Assembly: GCA_007570785.1 (NCBI GenBank)
Contig: ML660211.1
Location: forward strand, 3,003,940 to 3,067,939
Source: Antilocapra americana
Taxonomy: Eukaryota > Chordata > Mammalia > Artiodactyla > Antilocapridae
Length of the DNA: 64,000 nt
Direction: 5' to 3'
Shown here: positions 11,611 to 21,714 of the stretch, piece by piece
Position numbering within the stretch: position 1 is the stretch's first letter
Layout of the letters: every line of letters starts with the position of its first letter
Made by a program: the position numbers and the translations under genes
Notes under the pieces: model-generated
Seen by the model: the letters and a program-made list of their open reading frames with translations, nothing else
The model's database searches: none
What the model was told of the DNA's origin: nothing

Positions 11611-12786
11611 GCTTTCTTGAAATTCTAGGATTTCATATATCATGAATCCATTTTCATAGTTAAATATTAACCCATTCCTTTAAGCATTAGATGGACACAT
11701 TCTCTTGCGTGTGAAACTTTCTTTGTGGAAGAACTAGGAATAATTAACACATAGCATAGTCTAAGCCCAGGAGGGCCTAAAATATAACCTTTTCCTGTTT
11801 CCTGCTAGTTCTCAATATAGTTTCCAGATAATTTAGAGTGTGGGACCTGAACAGTAATACAGTTCACTGGTGCTCCTACTCGCCAGTAAGAGAAGAAAGA
11901 ATGGCGCCTGACCCAATCATTTACAAGAATCACAGCAGCAACCACCCTGAACATCAGTGAAAAGCCATCTATACTTGCAGTATACGGCAAAAATCGTACC
12001 GGAGCATTAGATTTGAAGTAGTATGTGGCTATGGCATAATAAATAGAGTCTTGACAACTTTTTCTATGAAATATTTCCCAGAAAAGAGGCAAGACAAGAC
12101 TTGGCCTAACTTGATTATGTTTTGAATTTCAACATCCATCATCCAGAGACAGAACTGCACACTGAGCTGGGAAAGAACCCTGCCTCAACTTCCACCAGAT
12201 ATTAAGAGGTCTCCCCAGAGATTGATCACCATGAGTTCCCATTTAATGAGCAAAGGCTGAGAAGGTGAAATTCAGCTGTGCCAGTCAGAAAACTCTTTAA
12301 TTGGTTTGCCTGTTGATCTCAGTGCCATAGTTTCCAAACCCACCTATGATAGAAAATAATTGGTAGGTTTTCCAGTTTCTGTGGAAAATTTACTAAAAAC
12401 AAAAATCTGTACTTACAAAAAAGACCCCTTCTGATACTTGTCTTTCAACTATTCTTTGGCAAGCATTTTATTCAACATATTTTTACAGTATTGTGCCTGG
12501 GACATATATTTCCCTCTGAAACCTGCATATATGTAGCTGGATGACAAGGACCAATATATGCCATTTGTCACAGCCCAGTGGTCTCTATCTTAGCATTTTA
12601 TGAGCCATTTTTTCTGTGTTTTCTATGAGTGACTAGTGGTTGGCATTATTTATTCAGTTGCCTACGAAATTTAGAATTGTCTATGATCTTCACTTAATTG
12701 ATACATTCAGTCAGCTGCCAAATCTTAACTTGCACATCACGAACGTGTATTCGTGTATTTACTCTTTCTCCTCTGCCTCTTCTCTT
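11611..12786. other. Unique DNA, no gene seen
   Basis: A minus-strand open frame of 95 codons (11805-12092) has no recognisable domain. No repeat is named. Confidence 0.5.
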
Positions 12787-13380
12787 TGAGAGAGTCAGTT
12801 CCTAGGTAGGTTGATAAGAAGTGTGAGGTCCCCAGGCAGGAGAGAGGGGTTGGGGGTCTCAAGAAGGAGAAAAGGACAAATTTTTCTTTCTTTAAGCCCA
12901 GAGAATTGTGGGCTTAAATCATCAGGATTGCACAACAAAACAACTCATCTTGTTCAAGGATATGTTTTTCCTTAAACTCTGTGTTAATGATTATGTAACA
13001 GCAATGTATCCTGATTGAGGACTTATTTTTCCTTCTTGAGAACCTCCTGACTAATCCTGTCATCTTAAAATGTAAATTGTGGAAGTGGGTCTAGTAAGAC
13101 TTTTATAACCTTGAGACATTCTTTTGATTTATTGTAATAACCAATTATAAAAGTATATAGCTCCCTTGCTAAGACTAGTGAGGGGGCACTATTCACCCCC
13201 CTTTTGATGTCTGTGTCAGAAGCTTTCTCTGTCCCTTTTTATACTTTAATAAAGCTCTGCTACACAAAAGCTCTTGAGAGATCAAACCTGGTCCCTGGTC
13301 CCAAAGCTAAATGTTTTTCTTCAGAGATCATGAATCCGAGATTGATCACCATAAGCTATCACCTTCACCATTCTCTCTTA
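12787..13380 (+). mobile_element. LTR of an endogenous retrovirus
   Basis: U3-R-U5 architecture is visible: a CCAAT element directly beside TATAAAA (13146-13152), AATAAA (13248-13253), and a U5 starting with the 'gctctgctacacaaaagctc' block common in gammaretroviral LTRs. The left end TGAGAGAG (12787) and the right end TTCTCTCT near 13380 are an imperfect inverted pair. No convincing target duplication was read, so the ends are approximate. No gag, pol or env sequence follows, so it is a solo LTR. The two plus-strand open frames inside (13204-13395 and 13311-13565) are incidental. Confidence 0.7.
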
Positions 13381-14866
13381 TTTTGGATTACATAAATGTC
13401 TTATTAAATCATCCACATTCTTGTGTATTTGAATATTCCGCTTCATTCTCTCCACTGTGGAATATTGTCAGTCTCTTGGTTAGTGGGTCCATAGAAACCC
13501 ATTGTCTCAAGATACAATCCAGAATTTTTCAAATGATCTTTCCCATAAAAACCTTAGTGGTTTAATGAAGTTCAGCAATGAATGAAGTTCTTTTGTGAGT
13601 CTTTTTAAAAAATCTTATTGTCGTATGTTTTGTTACTGTGATTATTGCAGCATATGTAAGATACTGTAGGTGTGATGTGTACTCTGTTACACTTATTTGG
13701 AAAGACTACCCTAATTCAGGTTGGTCATTCACTATTCATATAAATCAAATGTATACTGTGTCTTTGCTGTATTACAATTACTTTTTGAGTGGAAAATAAT
13801 TATAAAGAAAAATAGAAAATTAAACCACTATATGTGGGACTGAAAATTGTAAATGTGTGATTAAGATGATTTCGAAATGTATTTAAAATTGCAAGCATAT
13901 TATGTTTTTGTAGACACAAAGGAAGCAAATTTAAGGAAGCAAGATCCTTAACTGCTAGAAATATGTCTTTAAAATTACCTTTTGAGTTTTCTGGGGTTCT
14001 ACTTCATCCTCTACTTCCATCCATAGTTACGTCATGCCTGTGCCACGGGGCTGAGGGGCCTCAGCTAACATCGTGGACTTTTAATTAGATGGCAGAATTC
14101 ACAGTAGGGACGATTTGTCATCAACACTACCAGGAGTGGGTGCTAAGTGTGTAGTTAGAAGTAAAAAGAGTGTCTCCTTAAGTGAGTTTTGTGGCCACAG
14201 CCTTAGGACATCATTATCCTGGGGTGTGTGCGTGTGTGTGTGTGTGCGTGTGTGTGTGTGGGGCCACTGCCAGTGTCAGTACTGATGATGTTAAATATGA
14301 AGCTATAGAGACAATGGCCACAGAAAGATAAGAATTCCTTCTCTTGCTCTGTTTCTAGGTACAGTTGGTAGAGAGAGATAATGAGGCATCTTGATCTCTT
14401 GGTTGACCACCTGCCTGTCTTTTTGTATCATGTCCATTCATGTACTGTCAGTAAAGCGTTTAATGTGACAATGTGCCTGTCTTGTTCCGGGTTAAGAAAA
14501 ATGAGAGGAAGAGAGAGAAACTACAGGCATCTACCTCAGGTAGGCACCATGTGACTTTCCGCCAGTTCTCAGATACCCTGAAAAGCACTTTTTAAAGGAG
14601 TCTGCATCTTTCTGTACAACTGCCTTATTTTTCGTCTATGCCCTGTGATTCTTGAACTCTGATTTTCTTCTTGAAACTCTTTAAAAGATTTTCAAGAGGT
14701 ATGTGAGCTTTAAGAATTTTAAAAGAATCAACTTCCTGACCCTCAAATTCCATATATATTCTTACTAATTTCATGTAAGTTTTTGTTTTCACCTTCTAGT
14801 TCATAATTTCTCATTCCCTACTTTTAGAAACAATGCATATAATTCACTCATGTCAAATTTTATTAT
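13381..14866. other. Unique DNA with one TG microsatellite
   Basis: Apart from the (TG)n tract listed separately, no repeat family, RNA gene or coding region is recognised. Confidence 0.55.
14222..14260 (+). repeat. (TG)n microsatellite, interrupted
   Basis: About 19 TG units broken by three CG dinucleotides (GTGTGCGTGTG pattern) and ending in GGGG. Such interruptions usually lower length instability. Confidence 0.95.
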
Positions 14867-14878
14867 GGTGCATTGCTT

Positions 14879-15008
14879 GCTGCTGCAGCTAACTCGCTTC
14901 AGTCATGTCCGACTTTGTGCCGACCCCATAGATGGCAGCCCACCAAACTCTGCTGTCCATGGGATTTTCCAGGCAAGAACACTGGAATGGGGTGCCATTG
15001 CCTTCTCT
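14879..15008 (-). mobile_element. Bov-A monomer SINE
   Basis: A single Bov-A unit in reverse, starting with the TGCTGCTG tail and ending CCATTGCCTTCTCT. It is flanked by a perfect 12-bp duplication, GGTGCATTGCTT (14867-14878 and 15009-15020), proving a separate insertion from its neighbour. Confidence 0.95.
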
Positions 15009-15040
15009 GGTGCATTGCTTAGTTGTGTGTAATATTCTGC

Positions 15041-15312
15041 TGCTGCTGCTAAGTTGCTTCAATTGTGTCCGACCCTGTGCGACCCCATAGATGGGAGCCC
15101 ACCAGGCTCCCCCGTCCCTGGGATTCTCCAGGCAAGAACACTGGAGTGGATTACCATTTCCTTCTCCAATGCATGAAAGTAAAAAGTGAAAGTAAATTCA
15201 CTCAGTCGTGTCCGACTCTTTGCGACCCCATGGACTGCAGCCTACCAGGCTCCTCCGTCCATGGGATTTTCCAGGCAAGAGTACTGGAGTGGGGTGCCAT
15301 TGCCTTCTCCGT
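15041..15312 (-). mobile_element. Bov-A2 SINE (dimeric)
   Basis: Two Bov-A units joined by the A2 linker (GAAAGTAAAAAGTGAAAGTA near 15175-15195) in reverse, ending CCATTGCCTTCTCCG. Flanks GTAATATTCT (left) and GTAAAATACTCT (right) may be a diverged duplication. The 122-codon plus-strand frame (15065-15433) runs through the SINE and is not a gene. Confidence 0.93.
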
Positions 15313-16510
15313 AAAATACTCTAGGGCACTTAAAAAATGGAAGATTTTTCCCCATCAGAGAGGCTTAGTGTCTTTTCTTTTCTCAGACTTTCAAAAAAGG
15401 CAGAGATCTTATGGGGAGAGTTTGATCAGATAAATCAAAAGGAATATTTGCCTCAGAAAATTAAATGAGACAGTGGCCCTTCCCCCACCTATCATATATA
15501 TGCAGCTTATTTTGGATGCATTCATACCTGTAAGATGTGCTTTAAATGTAAAGGAAAATACCTTCAAATAGATCCAGAAGTACTTGCTGTTGGCATTGAC
15601 GTATTTCAGAGTAGCTGGAAAGTTTTCAGGGACTGCAAGAATTTTCACCTTACTACTGGAGAAAATTCACAGGCTAAAATGTTGGAATGCATGGTTTTTT
15701 TTTGGTCAATTCAGTGTGCATTTGTACAAGTGGTCAGTGTCCTGAATCGTGGAATGCCTGCTTGGGTAAGGCTGGAAACTAGATTTTCAGGAAATCCCCT
15801 CCCAGTGTATTTCAAGGTAAAATTGGCCCAAAGAGGCACCTGTGCACAAGTCTAAAGGCTGAAGTGAAGCAGACACTGTTGCTCTTGGTAGATTGTCAGC
15901 CTGACAACGTGAGAGAAAGACCCCTGGAACCCCACCTTGTCTTTGCTCTCCTCTGCTCAGCATCTCCACTGCTGGCTCTGCCAACCTCCGGCAGCCCAGC
16001 CCACACTGAGGTGCCGGGACCGGGCAGCCCTAGCACAGAAGCAGCAGTTCTCTGAGCTGGCAGCTTTCACGTGGGTGTCTCCATCGGCTGCCCCTTCAGA
16101 GACCACTCAAGCAGTCACGCATCTCAGGTTCTTGGATTTCGAGCAAGCTTGGCCCTGTCTACCCGCTTCAGTGCTTCAGGAGGACTGGTTAGTGATGGTT
16201 TCTCTAACCTTGATCTTCTGACTCTTCTCTTCCAGACCTTCATTTTTCGTACTCATCACATATTCACATAAGTAATTTCCTCATTCTGACATTACTTCTA
16301 AAGCTTCTATTTCCTTATTGAACCTTCACTGACTACAGTCAGCTAACAGCCTATTTTTGTCAAGCGTGTCATGACATCTTATTCTAGTATTAGTCATCTT
16401 TTTATTGGCCTTAGTAAGTGATTAATATTAGACTTAAATGATTGATTTTTTCTTACACCTGTTATCAAAAATAAAGTTCTATATTAAATGTTGGATAGTC
16501 AACTTTTAAG
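15313..16510. other. Unassigned DNA with a GC-rich patch
   Basis: Around 15780-16200 GC content is clearly higher than in the surrounding DNA and several short frames overlap in all phases (15535-15855, 15937-16221 plus; 15787-15984 minus). None resembles a known family, and no splice-bounded exon or start context stands out. It could be a decayed retrocopy or an isolated GC-rich fragment; no gene is called. Confidence 0.4.
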
Positions 16511-16511
16511 A

Positions 16512-16570
<59 letters not shown>
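16511..16570 (+). repeat. (TA)n microsatellite
   Basis: An almost pure TA tract of about 28 units. It creates a spurious open frame coding for alternating Ile-Tyr on the plus strand. Confidence 0.97.
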
Positions 16571-16572
<2 letters not shown>

Positions 16573-16640
16573 CTTTATTAAGCTTATGGGAAAGTCTAGT
16601 CATAATAATAGCATTAAAGAAATTAATTATTAATATTATC

Positions 16641-16806
16641 GGTTCAGTTCAGTTCAGTCATTCAGTTGTGTTTGAGTCTTTGTGAGCCCATGGACTACAG
16701 CATGCCATCATGCTGTTCCCTGTTCATCACCAACTCTCAGAGATTTCTCAAACTCATGTCCATCAGGTTGGTGATGCTATCCAACCATCTCATCCTCTGT
16801 GTCTTC
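16641..16806 (-). mobile_element. BovB LINE, short 3' fragment
   Basis: Starts with the (GTTCA) tail and continues through the antisense of the BovB C-terminus ('gtccatcaggttggtgatgc', 'catctcatcctctgtgtctt'). It stops abruptly after about 165 bp. Confidence 0.85.
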
Positions 16807-16829
16807 CATGGTTCTTATTTAATTTTTCT

Positions 16830-18030
16830 TTAAAATTATGTATAGAATTCAATATACTCACATTTTACCAAAAAAATACTATGTCTTTTGTCAGACTTCT
16901 CATATTGTAAATAAAATGATTTTAGCTATATATTACATTGCTTTATTGCAAATAAGCAGTAAGAAATAGCATATAGAATAAATAGTGTTATGGCTTTTTG
17001 TAAAAGTAGGTGAATTAATAATAGTATCTCCATATTGTTTTAATCTTGATTTGATTGATTTTTGCAACAGATCCTTATAAGAATATTTCATAATTTTTTT
17101 CTCACTGCTTTTATAATACCCTAAAGAACTTGTAAAATATATTTGAATTGAAAAATGAGGTTAGGCTTTTTGGTCAAAAATCTAATTTGACTATTTATAG
17201 CAGGACTGCTTTTGCTAATTAATTTATATGTCAGATATTATATGTATGTTGAAAGAACTGAATATGCAGCTCCAAAGTTGTTGACAAATTATATTTAAAT
17301 TGCCTGATAAGATTAAGGCATTATTTTATTGGTAATAATGTACTAAAATTTAACAAAATCTCAGTTCTCTCATATTTTTTAAATAAATTTAAATATGCAA
17401 AATGCTCATATCCAATTTTATTAGTTGATAAATAGAATTGATATTGTTCTATCTCATTTTAGCCATTCCATAAAATTTACTTATAGAAATTGAATTGAGC
17501 AAATCTAAACTTTACAACATAAACTAATTTTAATTAAATTTTAGTTGTTTTTAAAAATTCAATAAGATATTTACTATTTTAATAAATTTGTGATAATTAT
17601 ATATACCCCAAAACTGTATTTTATGTAGTAGTTTTATAATCACAAAAGAAATAATTTAGAATAATTTCATTTGATTTCATATTTATTTCAGAAAAATGTG
17701 GTAGATCGTCAATAGAAGACCTTGAAGCATAAAAAGTATTATATTAAATAGAAAATCTGTGAACAAAGTAAATGAAAAGTAACTTTAAGGAGAAAAATAG
17801 AATGATATCTGACTTCCCATAAGAAGAGTTTGTTCATGTATTTTCTAAATAGATGATGATTCACCCTGGTATTTAGATTCTGTTAGGTACTACTATTTTG
17901 CTTCAAAACATCATTATTTATATTCACTGGTAAATATTTGCTTTGTATCTTTTTCAATTTGATTAAAAGTTTTAGATGGCCATATAAAAATGTATGAGCT
18001 GTACATATCTTTTCAAAATTTTAGAATGTA
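16830..18030. other. Unique, very AT-rich DNA
   Basis: No repeat family, RNA gene or coding frame is recognised. Confidence 0.55.
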
Positions 18031-18039
18031 CCTAAACAT

Positions 18040-18365
18040 CCAATCAGATAGAATCAGTCCATCCTAAAGGAAATCAGTCCTGAATATTCATTGGAAAGAC
18101 TGATGCTGAAGCTGAAACTCCAATACTTTGGCCACCTGATGCGGAGGACTGACTCATTTGAAAATATCTTGATGCTGGGAAAGATTGAAGGCAGAAGGAG
18201 AATTTGATGACAGAGGATAAGATGGTTGGACAGCATCACTGGTTCAATGGACGTGAGTTTGAGTAAAACTTTCAGAGTTGGCAATGGACAGGGAGGCCTG
18301 TTGTGCTGCAGTGCATGGGGTAGCAGAGTCGGACATGACTGAGCGATTGAACTGAACTGAAACAT
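18040..18365 (+). mobile_element. BovB LINE, 3' fragment
   Basis: Covers the end of the BovB ORF and its tail (…ACTGAACTGAAACAT). CCTAAACAT at 18031-18039 and again at 18366-18374 is a 9-bp target duplication. Near the left end, ATCAG is followed by an extra ATAGAATCAG, a small local duplication. The 111-codon minus-strand frame is antisense and not a gene. Confidence 0.9.
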
Positions 18366-18509
18366 CCTAAACATAAAGTTTAATAACAACTGATCTATCC
18401 TTTATTTACTTTTTTCAGACATATACCTCATTATCCCTCCTTAAATCCATCTCTAATCTATCCATAATAAGCCTCTTAGGTTTCAATATTACCATGCATT
18501 TCTTTGCCT

Positions 18510-18603
18510 TTGTTGTTTAGTTGCTAAGGCATGTGTGCCTCTTTGGCAACTCCAGGGACTATAGCCTGCTAGGCTCCACTGTCCATGGAATTCTGCAGGC
18601 AAG
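18510..18603 (-). mobile_element. Bov-tA SINE, left part (split by LTR)
   Basis: Body end of a reversed Bov-tA, interrupted after GGCAAG. The other part resumes at 19992. The SINE's own duplication is CATTTCTTTGCCT (18497-18509) and CATTTCTTGGCCT (20110-20122), 12 of 13 matching, so the two parts belong to one older insertion. Confidence 0.95.
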
Positions 18604-19991
18604 TGCCGGGAGCCGTCAGGATGCCCCCTTGCTCAGATGACAAGGTCACGAGACTAAGAAAGAAATTGCAAGACTGGCTTTCTTTATGGGGCATCCTGGA
18701 CTAGCCCCCCCCCCCCCCNNNNNNNNNNNNNNNNNNNNNNNNNNNNNNNNNNNNNNNNNNNNNNNNNNNNNNNNNNNNNNNNNNNNNNNNNNNNNNNNNN
18801 NNNNNNNNNNNNNNNNNNCCCCCCCCCCCCCCCCCCCCCCCCCCCCCGCCTCCGGTGATGCTGGGAGCCATCAGGATGCCCCCTTGCTCAGATGACAAGG
18901 TCACAAGACTAAGAAAGAAATTGCAAAGCTGACTTTCTTTATGGGGCATCCCAGGCAAGCCCCACCCTGGTATTTTTCTTGGGAGTTCTGTCCATGCTCG
19001 GAACATTGGCTCATCTCAGTAGGTCAGTCCCAGTTGGAAAGAATTCATCCTGAGATAATTCCCCCAGACCTTATCCACCAGAGGATCTGGGAAGGTGGAT
19101 CACCTTCCCTGGGGGCTAAGGAGGAATGAAAGGGACAATTAAATAGATTACTACTCCTCCTCCTCATTACTGGGGAGTTTACCAAGAGTTCTCTGGGGGT
19201 CATGGCAAGGCCACCACCAGAAAGGCTCGTACTTGGGTCACCTTCCCACTTCCCACTCCCCCGACCACTCTACAGAGGAGGCTCTCTTCTTTGAAGAAAT
19301 CAGGCTGGATTGGGACTTAGGAATGCTCATAACTGTGGCCAGCATAGTTGGAGATATTGATTGCTTTAGGACAGAGTAGACATAGGAATTCATTATAGTA
19401 GTTATATAAGGTTAATAGGGTTTTATTGCTAAAGCAGTGCTTCTAGACTGTCTCTTAGTCCTCTTTCCTCTTCCTAAACTGTCTTAGTCCTCTTTCCTCT
19501 TTCCAAACTATCTCTTTGTCCTCTTTCCTCTTAGAACCGGAGTAGGTTACTAGAATAAACAGTTTCAAGCTTTAGCCCTTCCCTCTAGCTTCTACATAGT
19601 TGTACCTGATAAGAGAAATGTAACCTTTCTACTTAGATTGATGTACTTATCATGATTGAATGAAGTATACTGAAGACATTCAAATGGTAAACATACTATT
19701 GTTAAATCTAATTACATAGAAATCTGACTTCTGTAAGGGGAATGGTTCATGATAGATTGGGGAATGAACTCAATGATAAGGTTGCTATGGAAGGGAGAAA
19801 ACAAAAAATTGTATAGAATGATAGGTGATGTAATGATGTAATGGGGATGTCTTTTGGCTATAAAACTGTAAATTAACGACAATAAATGAGAGACTGCTCC
19901 ATCACCACACATCGACTCAGCTCAGTTCTTCTTCCGGCGACACCACTTATCCCTCAAGACCCCCAGACCCCGCCGAGGCTGGACCCCAGCA
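18604..19991 (+). mobile_element. LTR of a class II (ERVK-like) endogenous retrovirus, with internal gap
   Basis: Starts TGCCGGGAG and ends CCCAGCA, inserted in a SINE with a 6-bp duplication GGCAAG (18598-18603 and 19992-19997); six bases is the size usual for class II ERVs. A TATAAAA box (19859-19865), AATAAA (19881-19886) and a C-rich U5 set the plus orientation. The first ~100 bp of the LTR appear twice, at 18604-18704 and from 18857, separated by C-runs and a 100-N gap. Sequence directly before the second copy (CCGCCTCCGGTGA) is not a polypurine tract, so it does not look like the start of a 3' LTR. No gag, pol or env sequence is visible. Confidence 0.85.
18705..18847. other. Assembly gap (100 N) between C-runs
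   Basis: Exactly 100 N (18719-18818), the conventional size for a gap of unknown length, flanked by 14 C on the left and 29 C on the right. Open frames spanning it (poly-Pro / poly-Gly) are artefacts. Confidence 0.98.
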
Positions 19992-20109
19992 GGCAAGAAT
20001 ACTGGAGTGGATTACTATTTTCTTCAGGGGATCTTCCTGACCCAGGGATTGAACCCTGGTCTCCTGCATTGGCAGGTGGGTTGTTGACCGTGGAGCCGCC
20101 AGGGAAGCT
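19992..20109 (-). mobile_element. Bov-tA SINE, right part (tRNA-like head)
   Basis: Continuation of the SINE that begins at 18510. It restarts with the repeated GGCAAG, passes AATACTGGAGTGGATTACTA and ends in the tRNA-Glu-like head. The 82-codon plus-strand frame crossing the LTR/SINE junction is not a gene. Confidence 0.95.
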
Positions 20110-20122
20110 CATTTCTTGGCCT

Positions 20123-21714
20123 ATAAGGAGCTAAACTTCCCAGCTTCTCACTGCCTCTCCCTGTTCCCAATTACAAGCTGCTCCTTTCCTATCACATGTG
20201 GCTTTCATCTTTCGTACCAGCAGGAAAATAACACCATCCTGGGTACTGTCCAGGGTAAAACAAGTGTTCTAACTGCCCCCAACAGTCTTGTGTTTGTTGA
20301 AGCAGTTGTGCTTACCTATTTACTTATTTGGCATTTCCAATCGGTCATCAGTTAATCTCACAACACAGTTTTTTTGGAAAAAAATAGAAGGTACTCCATG
20401 AATGTTTCATGAGAAAGTAATTAACAAGGAATGAATCAGTTAATGAATAAGCAAATTGCACAGGAATATTTAAAAGAGAAATAATGCACTGGGAATTAAA
20501 AAACATAGAATCTAGCCCTAACTATTGTTTAACTCACTGGATCTATATTTTTAAATTGTGTCTAAAACTCTGCTTGCAGTCAAGTCTAGATAAATAATAT
20601 TTTGTTCTTAGAAATTTTACTACCTAATTTTCATTTATTCTTTCTTTTTTTGCTATCTAATTTTCATTTTTTCTTCTTTAATATAAAGTTTAACAAGTAA
20701 TCCTAAATAAATAAAGACTATTGCTGTTATGGGTGAGGTGATTTTTAAATTATCTGCTATACATATGGTCATATAGCTATATGTAATACTATGTATTATT
20801 AAATATATGCCTCAATTTTATAAACTCAGGTAGTTCTGTAGTTCAGAAAATATTAGAATTTGCTTCCTGTGGAAGTAGTTCATATATCTAACAGTATTTA
20901 TGATTTTCTGTAATAAAGATTTATGATATTTAATAGGCTGCTTTCATTGGTCCTGCTGTGATTAGATGTATTACTAGAAAAGAGTATCAATTTATATTTC
21001 ATAACTAACAAAATGAAAAAATGAAACCAATAGAAATGAGCTATATAGAGCAATTATATATAGATTTTGAATTCAATTAAAATCAACACTCAAATAGTGG
21101 TATCTGAAAATTAGCAAGGCAAACTTAGACATTAACAATAAAAATTTTAATGAATGTGATAAAATAATCCAGCTGTTTTCTCCCAGTAGAAATAGCACTT
21201 ACATTCTACCCTAGAAAATTTATTTTTAGGACTCCATGGCCATAAAATTATAACTAATTATGACTCAGTGCTTGTAAGATTACAAATGTGTGATATTAGG
21301 TAAATGTATCTTATGTTTTCACCAGGCCCCTACAATTACTTAAAATTGAATTGATGAGATTATGTGAGATTTGGAGGGATTTACCTTCCATTGATAAAGA
21401 GGTAATGAAGGTTGTATTGGAAGGCATATGCTCCCCAAGATCAGACCATCTAGGGGATTCCTTCTATCTCTTTCCTTTCTTCTATTGGAGATAACCTGTT
21501 TAATTACTGCCCCACAAAGTTTCTAAGGAAAAAGCGTGTACCCCACATTTATAGCCAGTTATAACACGAGTCATAAGCTTTCACAAGCACTTAGAATACC
21601 TAGATGCTGAGTTCTTACTGGTTAGGGACCACATCTTCAAAGCCAACATTACGTCATATCTTTTGACTAATCATCTTCCAGCATTTCTGTAGAATGTGGA
21701 TTGAGGAATAAATG
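20123..21714. other. Unique AT-rich DNA, no gene seen
   Basis: No repeat family or coding frame is recognised up to the 5' end of the BovB element. Confidence 0.55.

Noticed and set aside
16488..16685. Open frame rich in Ile-Tyr repeats (also at 31347-31662)
   Set aside because: Translation of TA/CA microsatellites.
18686..19006. Poly-Pro and poly-Gly open frames across the gap
   Set aside because: Produced by C-runs and N characters.
18604..19991. Complete provirus hidden in the N gap
   Set aside because: Sequence before the second LTR start is not a polypurine tract, and both sides of the gap correspond to the same LTR position; nothing of gag, pol or env is visible.
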